Positions 8,101 through 15,574 of a DNA stretch of 18,421 nucleotides are shown here, piece by piece. The position numbers and the translations under genes are program-made. Source of the DNA: Ignavibacteria bacterium (GTDB taxonomy: Bacteria; Bacteroidota; Ignavibacteria; Tepidaquicellales; OLB5). Under the pieces are notes generated by a model, which saw only the letters and a program-made list of their open reading frames with translations, had not been told where the DNA came from and did not search any database. The DNA lies in the NCBI GenBank assembly GCA_027492415.1, contig JAPUEV010000207.1:1-18421 (forward strand), given 5' to 3'. Position 1 is the first letter of the stretch; each line of letters starts with the position of its first letter.

Positions 8101-8109
8101 AACAAAAAA

Positions 8110-9819
8110 ATGAAGATCATCACAGCTTTAATATTATTAATCACTGCTTCAATAAGCATATTTGCACAGACAGGTACTATTCCGGCTCAGCTTCTGAATG
8201 AATATTATTCAGTCAAAAAAAGTGAAAATAGCCTGAGGAAAACAGAACTGGCTCTTGAAATGGAAAAGTATATGAATACTACTGTTCTTGCTGAAAACGA
8301 ATTGAATATCAATACTGTTAACCGCAGCGGCAACAGTAATGTAACAACTGACTGGTACAGTACAGATGTAATTGCATACAGCGGTAACCTCAGCGAAAAT
8401 ACTAAAAAGCCGCTTGTCATTAAACAGGGAGAAGACGGGCTGCTCTATCTTCTGGTTGCATTAAAGCCGGAGTTTTCGCAAAAAGGGTTATTCCGTGTTT
8501 ACAAATCTTCCAATGGAGGCGTTAACTGGAGCCAGATAATTGAGTACCCGCACTACACTGAGTACTACTTATCTATGGATATGATGGTAGAATCCAGAAA
8601 TAACAATGTAGCTGATTCAACAAGGATCATTGTTTATTTTACTTCAAGCACAGAAACAAACGGCAACAATGCAAAACTGAATATGCTTTCTATCCGCAGG
8701 AACGGTGACGGGCAATACTCAGGTGTTGTAGCATATCCTTCCGCAGGCAGAAAGTTTGAACAGGTAACATGCTGCAGCGACGGACAATATTACCAGAACA
8801 GCACATATCTTCATGCTTTTGTAAAAGAATCACCCAATGCAGGCGCAACAAACGGTTTCAGGCACTTCAGGACAATTAACTGGGGTCAAACACATACCAA
8901 CGAGCTTATCACAACTGATACCTCTGATAATTACCCGGGGTCACAGTTTCTGGCAACCAGCTCTAATGACTCTATTTATATCAGCTTTTAAAGAGTATTT
9001 GTTATTTAGTCCACAGGAGTCGGGATCTACAGAACACCAGAGCTTCCATCAACAAACCGAAGCTATGTTCTTACTCCATTGATTGAGAACGGAGTTAAAA
9101 ATGAAAAGCCGTGCTTAACAATCTCACAGCAGGCTCCAAATCTTGAAAAGAATATGATAATTACATTTACATCACGAAATCATCCATACAGCTATTATAC
9201 AACAAATGGCGGCAAACTTTGGACTTTCAAAGTCTTTTCACTGACTCAAACATGCGCGTATACATACTGCAGCTCTGATTCTTCATCTAATGCCGGCAAC
9301 AATTTTGTGATGGGCTTTGTAACACTGAACGGCGATTCAGTAATAACAACAAGGCTATCAGCCGCAGGTAACGTTTCTTTAACAAAGATAAACACTATAC
9401 AGGCTTCACCTTTATATGTTCCGGTTTTCGGGATCTACACGGGTGAAAACGGTAAAAGCTCAGTATCAGCTTTTGCAGGAAATGGAGGAGTAAATGCATA
9501 TTTTGACGGTGAGCATATGATAACCGTAATAAAAAAAATTTAAAATCAAATACCTTCAGGCTTTAAGCTTTAACATAATTACCCGACCCCATTCAATCCG
9601 GTCACAAATATAAAATTTTCAATACCCAAAAGCGGCCAGGTCACTTTAAAGATATTTGATATATCAGGCAGAGAAGTTACCCAGCTGATCAATGAAAATA
9701 TGAACCCTGGAAGCTATAATTATGACTTCAATGCCTCACATCTTTCAAGCGGTGTATATTTCTATAGAATAAATGCAGAAGGATTTACTCAGGTTAAGAA
9801 AATGATACTGGTAAAATAA
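8110..9819 (+). pseudogene. Secreted Asp-box (BNR/sialidase-like) protein with T9SS tail, interrupted by four in-frame stops
   Basis: A signal peptide (residues 1-20, LILLITASISIFAQ) is followed by a beta-propeller-like region with Asp-box motifs SSNGGVNW (about 133-140) and TTNGGKLW (about 365-372). A T9SS type A tail (NYPTPFNPVT, ending KKMILVK) finishes at 9819. All parts lie in one reading frame of 570 codons, but TAA at 8989, TAG at 9007, TAA at 9541 and TAA at 9571 interrupt it. Between the stops the frame reads sensibly, for example STGVGIYRTPELPSTN after 9007 and NQIPSGFKL after 9541. The sorting signature has Thr where Asn is usual. As read, translation stops after 293 residues and the tail is lost. 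Nonsense substitutions explain it most simply. For the first two stops, two compensating single-base indels within about 25 bp are an alternative, since the next frame reads FKEYLLFSPQESG there. Confidence 0.85.
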
Positions 9820-9850
9820 GCTTAGTTTCATCTCCTGATTCACCGGACTC

Positions 9851-9896
9851 AAAAAAAAGCAGGGCTGATAACCCTGCTTTTATTATTATTTTTTCA
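9851..9896. terminator. Bidirectional terminator between the pseudogene and the aminotransferase gene
   Basis: AAAAGCAGGG (9855-9864), a 7-nt loop and CCCTGCTTTT (9872-9881) form a perfect 10-bp stem. It has an A-run on the left and a T-rich run on the right, so it can end transcription from both convergent genes. Confidence 0.9.
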
Positions 9897-9901
9897 TTTA
9901 A

Positions 9902-11410
9902 TCATTTAAACCAATTTTCAACGGTTTGTTTTTCGAATTGGGGATTTGATCTGTGAATGAACGTATTTTCGTGGGCATCGTAATCATAATCACCTGACCA
10001 CTGTCTGAAGTGTACAGATAATTCATTAATTGCTTTTAAAATTAATTCAATTTCGTCATCAGTCATAACCGGGTGAAGCGATAATCTTATCCAGCCCGGT
10101 TTTTCAGATAGGTCGTGATGTTCAATCATTTGTGTTATCTTGTGTGAACGGTGTTTTGATACGTGCAGCAGGTAATGCCCGTAGGTACCGGCGCAGGAGC
10201 ATCCTCCCCTCACCTGAATGCCAAACCTGTCGTTCAACAGCCTGACCCCAAGATTGTAATGCATTCCCTCAATATAAAAAGAAATAACCGGCAGTCTTTC
10301 AGTAATGTTATCAGCAAGTAAATGCAGATTTTCTATACTTTTCAGACCCGTTAAAACTTTCGCGGTAATTTCTTTTTCTCTCACAGAAATATTCACAGTA
10401 CCCATTTGCTCTTTAAGCTTTACTGCCAGCGAAGCTTTGATGGTCTGCAGAAAAGGTGGTGTGCCTCCATCTTCACGCAGCTCTACATCTTCATAAAAGC
10501 TGTGCTCACCCCATGGATTTGTCCATTTAACAGTTCCGCCGCCCGGCTGGTCCGGTGAAAAATGGTTATCGTACAGGCTGCGGTTAAAAATAAGTATGCC
10601 AGTGCTGCCGGGTCCGCCAAGGAATTTATGCGGCGAGAAGAAAATAGCATCTAGCTTTTCCAGCGGGTTTCGAGGGTGCATGTTAATATCTATGTAAGGA
10701 GCCGAACATGCAAAATCCACGAAGCACCAGCCGTGATGATGGTGCATCATAGCGGCAATTTTATGATAAGGAGTGAATATACCGGTAACGTTACTGCAAG
10801 AGGTTACTGAAGCTATTTTTATTTTCCGGTTTTGATATTTTTTCAGAAGGATTTCAAGATGACCCAGATCAACAAGACCGTTTTCATCAGGCTCAATTAT
10901 CTCAACATCTGCAATTGTTTCAAGCCATGTAGTCTGGTTTGAGTGATGCTCCATGTGAGTAATAAAAACAACCGGCCTCTCTTCATTTGGAATGTTTATA
11001 TACTGCCTTAACCTTGAAGGTACCTTAAAGCCAAGCATTCTCTGAAGCTTAAGCATTGCTCCGGTCATACCTGAGCCTGTTGCGATAACAGCATCATTTT
11101 CATCTGCGTTAACATGCTGCCTGATGATATTTTTTGCTTTAAGATATGAAAGGGTCATAGATGAACCCGTAACATTTGTTTCTGTATGAGTATTACCTAT
11201 AAACGAACCGAATTCATTGGTAAGCTTTTCTTCAATGGGTCTGTACAGCCTTCCGCTTGCAGTCCAGTCAGCGTAGATCAGTTTTGTTCTGCCGTAGGGA
11301 GTTTCAAACTCTTCACTATATCCAATGATATTGTTCCTGATATTTAAAAATTGATCAGTATTCTTTTCTTTTATATTATTGGCTGAAACTTCACTTTTTA
11401 TATTAATCAT
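9902..11410 (-). CDS. PLP-dependent class V aminotransferase, cysteine desulfurase-like
   Basis: Fold type I PLP enzyme related to SufS/Csd cysteine desulfurases and selenocysteine lyases; these release sulfur (or selenium) from cysteine onto a protein cysteine. The PLP lysine is Lys262 in FFSPHKFLGGPGS. The cofactor Asp is 232 in FVDFACSAPY, preceded by the stacking His in THMEHHSN (151-158). The C-terminal domain carries RGGCSCAGTYGHYLL (401-415), where Cys404 or Cys406 occupies the usual persulfide-forming Cys position. At 502 residues it is about 90 longer than SufS, with extra N- and C-terminal segments typical of a separate subgroup whose substrate is not established. No suf or isc genes are adjacent. 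It lies 98 bp downstream of the MFS gene on the same strand, and a TATTTTTG box (11441-11434) suggests its own promoter. Confidence 0.87.
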   Translation of the reverse strand: MINIKSEVSANNIKEKNTDQFLNIRNNIIGYSEEFETPYGRTKLIYADWTASGRLYRPIEEKLTNEFGSFIGNTHTETNVTGSSMTLSYLKAKNIIRQHVNADENDAVIATGSGMTGAMLKLQRMLGFKVPSRLRQYINIPNEERPVVFITHMEHHSNQTTWLETIADVEIIEPDENGLVDLGHLEILLKKYQNRKIKIASVTSCSNVTGIFTPYHKIAAMMHHHHGWCFVDFACSAPYIDINMHPRNPLEKLDAIFFSPHKFLGGPGSTGILIFNRSLYDNHFSPDQPGGGTVKWTNPWGEHSFYEDVELREDGGTPPFLQTIKASLAVKLKEQMGTVNISVREKEITAKVLTGLKSIENLHLLADNITERLPVISFYIEGMHYNLGVRLLNDRFGIQVRGGCSCAGTYGHYLLHVSKHRSHKITQMIEHHDLSEKPGWIRLSLHPVMTDDEIELILKAINELSVHFRQWSGDYDYDAHENTFIHRSNPQFEKQTVENWFK

Positions 11411-11433
11411 AATATTTTAATATTTCTTCAATA

Positions 11434-11441
11434 CAAAAATA
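11434..11441 (-). promoter_or_regulatory. Possible -7 box for the aminotransferase gene
   Basis: The minus strand reads TATTTTTG, an exact TAnnTTTG, about 23 nt before the ATG at 11410. No TTG is found at the -33 distance, so it is a weak call. Confidence 0.3.
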
Positions 11442-11508
11442 ACCTGTTTTTATTGCAGTTTACTATGATAACAGTCATACAAAAAATGCTGAATAATTAA
11501 TTTAAACG

Positions 11509-12834
11509 CTATTTAAGCCTTTTTATGGAAGGAGCAAAAAAGAAGATAGATAGAGCAACCGAAAGAGTGATAATTGAACATATAAGAATGGACTCTGCTT
11601 CACCGAGATGCTCTGCAAGTGTACCCATCAATAATGCGCCTATTGGCAGCAAGCCGAAGAATGTTAATGTATAAACTCCCATTACCCTCCCGCGGAGATT
11701 ATCGGGCACAAGGGTCTGCACCAGTGAGTTTGCAATATTCATAGCAAGGATTAACGCACTGCCCAAAGCAAAAATTATTATAAGTGATAAGGGAATAATA
11801 TGAACAAACGAAAAAACGAACATCATTACCGGGAATGCTATTGAGCCAATTGTAAGAAGCCTGCCTTTATAATTAAACCTGCCAAGCGATGCAATGAAAA
11901 GAGCGCTTGATAATGCCCCTGCACCTCGTGCTGACTGTAAAAAACCATTTGTTGCAGAATCACCGCCAAGTATTTTTACTGACCATGCAGGAAGCAGTGT
12001 TGCAAAAGAGAGCCCGAATAAGCTCATTGATGCGACCATGAGCATGAGAACCCTTACAACTTTATTCTTTGCAATATACTTTAAGCCTTCTTTAATTTCA
12101 GCAAAAGCTGATTTACCGCTTACAACTGAAACGTGTTCTTTCAGCTTCATCTTATTTAATGCTATTAAAACTCCGATAAAGGATAGAGCATTTATTGTAA
12201 AACACCATGCGGGTCCGGCTATTGCATATGCCATTCCTGCGACTGCGGGACCTATCGCAGTGGCTGTATTAAACATAGTTGAATTCAGTGCAATTGCATT
12301 AGTGAGGTCAGGTTTATCAACAAGCTCGTTAACAAATGAAACTCTCGAAGGCGCATCAAAAGCATTCGCGGTGCCCAAAAGGAATGCAAGTATAATTATA
12401 TGCCATGGCAATACAAGTCCGGTGAATGCAAGTACTGCAAGAATGGCTGCAAGCAGCATCATTGCAGATTGTGTTATCATAAGGATTTTCCTTTTTGAAA
12501 ATCTGTCAGCTATAACTCCGCCATACAGCATGAATACCCATGTTGGCAAACCGGATGCGAACCCTACATATCCAAGATATGCGGGTGAACGTGTTAAATC
12601 ATAAATCAGGAAACCCTGCGCCGTGATCTGCATCCACGTACCCAGCATGGAGATCATCTGTCCCCAGAACCATAATTTGTAATTAGGATATTTAAGCGCT
12701 GTAAAGGTACGTTTTATACTGAAATTGGTTTCGGCTGCAAAATTACCTTTGCTCAGCTCGGCTTTAAGCTCATCGCTTTCCAGAACCTTCTGATCCTTGA
12801 TATCAGCTTCTTCTCTCGTCCTGTTTCTGCTCAT
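11509..12834 (-). CDS. MFS transporter of the MFS_3 / EntS-like group
   Basis: Inner-membrane secondary transporter, 441 residues, probably a proton-driven exporter. About 45 polar N-terminal residues precede the family opening FTALKYPNYKLWFWGQMISM (about 49-68), then LGTWMQITAQGFLIYDLTRSP, which is characteristic of the MFS_3 (transmembrane secretion effector/enterobactin exporter-like) group. The A-motif between helices 2 and 3 is GGVIADRFSKRK (about 114-125). A DAPSRVSFVNELV segment (about 173-185) follows helix 5. About 11-12 hydrophobic helices are visible, ending with a short basic tail. The substrate cannot be read from sequence. It is divergent from trhO across 108 bp and has the aminotransferase gene downstream. 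No Shine-Dalgarno sequence is seen at the ATG. Confidence 0.9.
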   Translation of the reverse strand: MSRNRTREEADIKDQKVLESDELKAELSKGNFAAETNFSIKRTFTALKYPNYKLWFWGQMISMLGTWMQITAQGFLIYDLTRSPAYLGYVGFASGLPTWVFMLYGGVIADRFSKRKILMITQSAMMLLAAILAVLAFTGLVLPWHIIILAFLLGTANAFDAPSRVSFVNELVDKPDLTNAIALNSTMFNTATAIGPAVAGMAYAIAGPAWCFTINALSFIGVLIALNKMKLKEHVSVVSGKSAFAEIKEGLKYIAKNKVVRVLMLMVASMSLFGLSFATLLPAWSVKILGGDSATNGFLQSARGAGALSSALFIASLGRFNYKGRLLTIGSIAFPVMMFVFSFVHIIPLSLIIIFALGSALILAMNIANSLVQTLVPDNLRGRVMGVYTLTFFGLLPIGALLMGTLAEHLGEAESILICSIITLSVALSIFFFAPSIKRLK

Positions 12835-12907
12835 CAGATAATATTAATCATAACTATCCATAAAAACAGCGTAAAAGAGTAAAAAGTTCAGAATACCAAA
12901 GGTCATT

Positions 12908-12936
12908 TTTATTTGCCCATTAAATTGATATTTTTG
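12908..12936 (+). promoter_or_regulatory. Promoter region of trhO with near-leaderless start
   Basis: TATTTTTG (12929-12936) is an exact TAnnTTTG box ending 6 nt before the ATG at 12943, so the predicted mRNA leader is about 3 nt. TTTATTTGCCC (12908-12918) is an 11-bp exact match to 4849-4859 before the glycosyltransferase gene, but sits 10 rather than 24 nt from its -7 box. Confidence 0.5.
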
Positions 12937-12942
12937 CTTACA

Positions 12943-13836
12943 ATGTACAGAATATTATTATATTACAAATACGTAAAGATCGATAACCCCGAATTCTTTG
13001 CAGAAGAACATTTGGGATATTGCAGGGATCTTGGCTTAAAAGGCAGGATACTCATATCACCTGAAGGCATAAACGGAACTTGCAGCGGCTCATTTAGCCA
13101 GACTGAAAAGTACATGGAACATATGAAGCTTGACAGCAGGTTCAAAGACCTGTGGTTCAAAATTGATGAAACCCACGGGCATGTTTTCAGGAAAATGCAC
13201 GTAAGATGCAAGGAAGAGCTTGTTACATTCAGATTGCCTGTGGATCTTGACCCGAATGTGCTTTCAGGTAAGCATTTGGAACCAAAGGAATGGCTGAAAT
13301 TAATGCAGGAAGATGATGTCATAATTTTAGACGGCAGAACAGATTATGAGTTTGACCTGGGGCATTTTAAAAACGCAATCAGGCCGCCGGTTAAATCTTT
13401 TCGTGAATTCCCCGAGTGGGTTGAGAACGATTTCAAAAGCTATAAAGATAAAAAAGTTTTAACATACTGTACAGGCGGAGTAAGATGCGAAAAGCTTTCA
13501 GGGTATTTATTGCAGCAGGGATTTAAAGATGTTTACCAGCTAAACGGCGGGATAGTAAATTATTCCCATGACCCTGAAGTAAAAGGCAAGCTGTTTGAAG
13601 GCAAATGTTATGTTTTTGATGAAAGGATATCTGTTCCTATAAATTTTGCTGATGAATACACTGTCACCGGAAAGTGCCATCATTGCGGCACACCATCAGA
13701 CAGGTATGTTAACTGCGCTAACCTGGATTGCCATAAGCAGCATTTTGAGTGTGAAGAGTGTGAAAAGAAATGGGCGCGTTCATGCAGTGAAGAATGTATG
13801 CAGGCACCAAGGCATGAGCTTCTGCAAAACGCTTAG
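12943..13836 (+). CDS. trhO: tRNA uridine(34) hydroxylase (YceA family, rhodanese-related)
   Basis: Oxygen-dependent hydroxylation of uridine 34 in the tRNA anticodon to 5-hydroxyuridine, in the cytoplasm. Numbered from ATG 12943 (297 residues), an acylphosphatase-like N-terminal domain with GRILISPEGINGTCSGS (34-50) is followed by a linker. The rhodanese domain (about 110-215) has the active loop CTGGVRC with Cys176, and DGRTDYEFDLGHF (130-142). The C-terminal domain is cysteine-rich: C245, C248, C258, C263, C270, C273, C281 and C285, probably binding zinc. These are the family hallmarks. A TTG start 10 codons upstream (12913) is rejected because those codons contain the -7 promoter box. It leads a likely three-gene run with two unrecognised genes. 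Confidence 0.94.
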   Translation: MYRILLYYKYVKIDNPEFFAEEHLGYCRDLGLKGRILISPEGINGTCSGSFSQTEKYMEHMKLDSRFKDLWFKIDETHGHVFRKMHVRCKEELVTFRLPVDLDPNVLSGKHLEPKEWLKLMQEDDVIILDGRTDYEFDLGHFKNAIRPPVKSFREFPEWVENDFKSYKDKKVLTYCTGGVRCEKLSGYLLQQGFKDVYQLNGGIVNYSHDPEVKGKLFEGKCYVFDERISVPINFADEYTVTGKCHHCGTPSDRYVNCANLDCHKQHFECEECEKKWARSCSEECMQAPRHELLQNA

Positions 13837-13902
13837 GCAGGAATTAAGTTACCGTATCAGTAATCAAGCATTTTAATCCGGAAACATTAAAAAGCTAAAG
13901 TT

Positions 13903-14580
13903 ATGTCACTGCTGAACAGAACAAGTCTTTACAAAACCGTGGATAATGTAAACGATGCATTTTTCTACGGCAGGAAGATCAACAAAACCGATGCGAAAGA
14001 AATTATTTCGTGGATCTCGACAAGGTATGATACAGAATACTCTTATAATCACAGTTACGGATTAACAGCCAAAGATATGAAGTCACCTGTTTTTACATTT
14101 ACGGGTGAAAGGCTTCTTTGCGCATCAATGAGGCATATAATGGCGGAAGAATCAGCAAGGGTGGTAAAACAGCTTTCCAAAATTGCCGGGATAAAACCGG
14201 AAACGCTGAAAAAGACTGATGAATGGTTTTATAAAATGCTGGAAGCTTCTGAATCAGCCGGTAAACCGCTTGGGACTTTCTGCTGCGGTGCATGTACGAT
14301 AGGCTTATGGCGATATTTAAATGCAGGCGGCCTGCCGAAATATCAAAAATATATTTCTGAGGGCTTAATGGCATTGCACAGCAATCGGGATGAAGCTGGC
14401 AAATGGGGCCGCTTCCCGTTCTATTATACACTGCTGGCACTTTCTGAAATTGATGATGAGTCAGCACTAAAAGAAATAAATTACGCTATGACAGCCTGCG
14501 AGAGAGCGTTAAAGAGAATGAATACAAATAATATTTTTTCACGGCGTAAACGTGAGCTGCTTCTGAAAATTATGAATTAA
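13903..14580 (+). CDS. Hypothetical helical protein with a CCxxC segment
   Basis: A 225-residue protein that I do not recognise. It has no signal peptide and looks mostly helical. Distinct features are GTFCCGACTIGLWRYL (about 124-139, Cys127, Cys128 and Cys131), EGLMALHSNRDEAGKWGRFP (about 153-172) and a basic C-terminus (FSRRKRELLLK). The pattern of a helix, then a glycine/tryptophan turn and another helix recalls alpha/alpha-toroid repeats of the prenyltransferase/squalene-cyclase type, but only one or two repeats would fit and this is a guess. The cysteine trio could bind metal. It lies 66 bp after trhO and 11 bp before the next gene, so it is surely co-transcribed with the latter. The ATG lacks a strong ribosome binding site. 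Confidence 0.7.
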   Translation: MSLLNRTSLYKTVDNVNDAFFYGRKINKTDAKEIISWISTRYDTEYSYNHSYGLTAKDMKSPVFTFTGERLLCASMRHIMAEESARVVKQLSKIAGIKPETLKKTDEWFYKMLEASESAGKPLGTFCCGACTIGLWRYLNAGGLPKYQKYISEGLMALHSNRDEAGKWGRFPFYYTLLALSEIDDESALKEINYAMTACERALKRMNTNNIFSRRKRELLLKIMN

Positions 14581-14591
14581 GAAAAAAAAAC

Positions 14592-14996
14592 ATGAACGGA
14601 TCTGCTGTGTACTTAGCTGTTTTGATTCCCCTTGCTGCGATAATACTGCTTGCATTATTTTTTTACCGGGTATTTGCGAAGAATATGAAAAAGGATGAGG
14701 CAGAGCGTGAAAAAATGCAGCGGCTTGAAGAACTTAAAAAACAGGCCGAGTATAAAGATGCGCGGATAATCAGTGTCAGGCCCGAAAATCAGTCGAACAC
14801 CAGCCCTTCAAACCGTTTTGTAAATATGAGGTTTGAAATAAAAGATAATACCGGTGAGCTGAAGATACTTTCTGCAAGGTGGTTTGTAGATACATATTAT
14901 TTACCGCAGTTACAGCCTGATATGAATATCCAGGTTAAGGTTTATAATGAGTATATTTTCCCTTTAATAGAAAATTCAAGGTTAATAATAGACTAA
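14592..14996 (+). CDS. Small single-pass membrane protein of unknown function
   Basis: A 134-residue protein. Residues about 5-28 (VYLAVLIPLAAIILLALFFY) are a single transmembrane helix near the N-terminus. A charged coiled-coil-like stretch follows (about 32-56, rich in Lys and Glu), then a beta-rich domain of about 75 residues containing ARIISVRPE, FVNMRFEIKDNTGEL and MNIQVKVYNEYIFPL. It may be a membrane-anchored small beta-barrel domain. The orientation is probably N-out/C-in from the basic residues after the helix. It directly follows the 225-residue gene by 11 bp, so the two form an operon; no function can be assigned. Confidence 0.7.
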   Translation: MNGSAVYLAVLIPLAAIILLALFFYRVFAKNMKKDEAEREKMQRLEELKKQAEYKDARIISVRPENQSNTSPSNRFVNMRFEIKDNTGELKILSARWFVDTYYLPQLQPDMNIQVKVYNEYIFPLIENSRLIID

Positions 14997-15037
14997 GATT
15001 ACATTGAAAAAACAGTAAATTATGAAAATAAATATTG

Positions 15038-15076
15038 TTTACCCGTTGACAATCTACATTTGAACTATTATATTTG
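15038..15076 (+). promoter_or_regulatory. Promoter of the marR gene, complete -33/-7 pair
   Basis: TTG (15046-15048), a 20-nt spacer and TATATTTG (15069-15076) match the Bacteroidetes promoter exactly. TTTACCCGTT (15038-15047) repeats the element before the glycosyltransferase gene at the same spacing. The -7 box ends 4 nt before the ATG at 15081, so the mRNA is predicted to be leaderless or nearly so. Confidence 0.7.
15045..15065 (+). promoter_or_regulatory. Putative MarR operator overlapping the marR promoter
   Basis: GTTGACAAT (15045-15053) is followed by the imperfect inverted copy ATTTGAAC (15058-15065), covering the -33 box and most of the spacer. The same 9-mer occurs inverted before the rhodanese gene. 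The position suits autorepression. Confidence 0.4.
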
Positions 15077-15080
15077 TGAC

Positions 15081-15503
15081 ATGAAATTACAAGTAGAATA
15101 TAATATCTCTGACCAGGCAGGCGGTTTATTAATGAAGGCCGGAGACCATTTATGGAGAGAGTGTGACAGGTTCTTATCAAAATGGGATATTGCAGTTGGT
15201 CATTACAATGTACTCAGGATAATAAACGGGGCTGGTGAACCGATATCGCAGGTTGATGTAAGCCGCCATTTGATCTCTTCTAGAGCAAATGTAACCAAGC
15301 TTGTTGATAAGCTTGAATCATTAAAGCTTGCCGAAAGGATCACCGGGAAGGACAGGAGAATAAAGCTAATTAAAATAACAGAAAAAGGATTTAAATTTCT
15401 TGAAGAAGTAATACCTCTGGATATGAAAAATACTGAACAGGTACTTTCAAACCTTACAAAAAAAGAACAGGAAATATTAATTACCATACTTAAAAAACTT
15501 TAA
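15081..15503 (+). CDS. MarR-family winged helix-turn-helix regulator
   Basis: Dimeric DNA-binding regulator, 140 residues from the ATG at 15081. The N-terminal helix (DQAGGLLMKAGDHLWRECDR) is the dimer part. The helix-turn-helix is PISQVDVSRHLISSRANVTK (about 55-74), with recognition helix SRANVTKLVDKLESL. The wing is ITGKDRRIKLIKITEKG, the MarR DxR-type signature. The only cysteine is Cys28, in the first helix region, so a thiol-sensing role like OhrR is conceivable but not shown. A TTG start at 15060 is rejected because its seven codons overlap the promoter -7 box. The rhodanese gene lies 71 bp downstream with no terminator between, and is the likeliest target. Confidence 0.9.
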   Translation: MKLQVEYNISDQAGGLLMKAGDHLWRECDRFLSKWDIAVGHYNVLRIINGAGEPISQVDVSRHLISSRANVTKLVDKLESLKLAERITGKDRRIKLIKITEKGFKFLEEVIPLDMKNTEQVLSNLTKKEQEILITILKKL

Positions 15504-15517
15504 AAAAATTTAAACTA

Positions 15518-15535
15518 ATTGTCAACAAGTTAACT
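15518..15535 (+). promoter_or_regulatory. Putative second MarR operator, upstream of the rhodanese gene
   Basis: ATTGTCAAC (15518-15526) is the exact reverse complement of GTTGACAAT before marR. It is followed by the palindrome AGTTAACT (15528-15535), so TTGTCAAC-AA-GTTAACTA forms an imperfect dyad with 6 of 8 matching positions. No TAnnTTTG box is seen in this gap. Confidence 0.4.
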
Positions 15536-15560
15536 ATCAACTAATAAACTAAATACAAAG

Positions 15561-15566
15561 AAAGGA
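15561..15566 (+). promoter_or_regulatory. Shine-Dalgarno sequence AAAGGA
   Basis: It ends 8 nt before the ATG at 15575 and fixes the start of the rhodanese gene. The promoter-proximal genes trhO, marR and the glycosyltransferase gene lack one. Confidence 0.65.
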
Positions 15567-15574
15567 TTCAAACA

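Noticed and set aside
8837..9082. Open frame overlapping the Asp-box gene around its first stops
   Set aside because: It has no promoter or ribosome binding site and reads as protein-like only for about 13 codons near 8987-9022. The main frame resumes clearly afterwards, so at most it marks an indel alternative to nonsense mutation.
9079..9543. Separate gene starting at TTG 9079
   Set aside because: The same frame is coding upstream of 9079 back to 9010 and continues the Asp-box protein. There is no start signal, so it is the middle part of the interrupted gene.
8110..9819. Stop codon reassignment explaining the four internal stops
   Set aside because: TAA, TAG and TGA all end other intact genes in the window (for example TAG for trhO and the MFS gene, TGA for the aminotransferase), so the code is standard.
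11894..12604. Long 236-codon open frame opposite the MFS gene
   Set aside because: A shadow of the transporter: low-complexity Ala/Ser-rich translation, no start signal, and the MFS product is unambiguous.
12913..12942. TTG start for trhO adding 10 residues
   Set aside because: The extra codons contain the -7 box TATTTTTG, and the family N-terminus begins at MYRILLYY.
15060..15080. TTG start for marR adding seven residues
   Set aside because: The codons overlap the spacer and -7 box of a full TTG-N20-TATATTTG promoter; ATG at 15081 is normal for the family.
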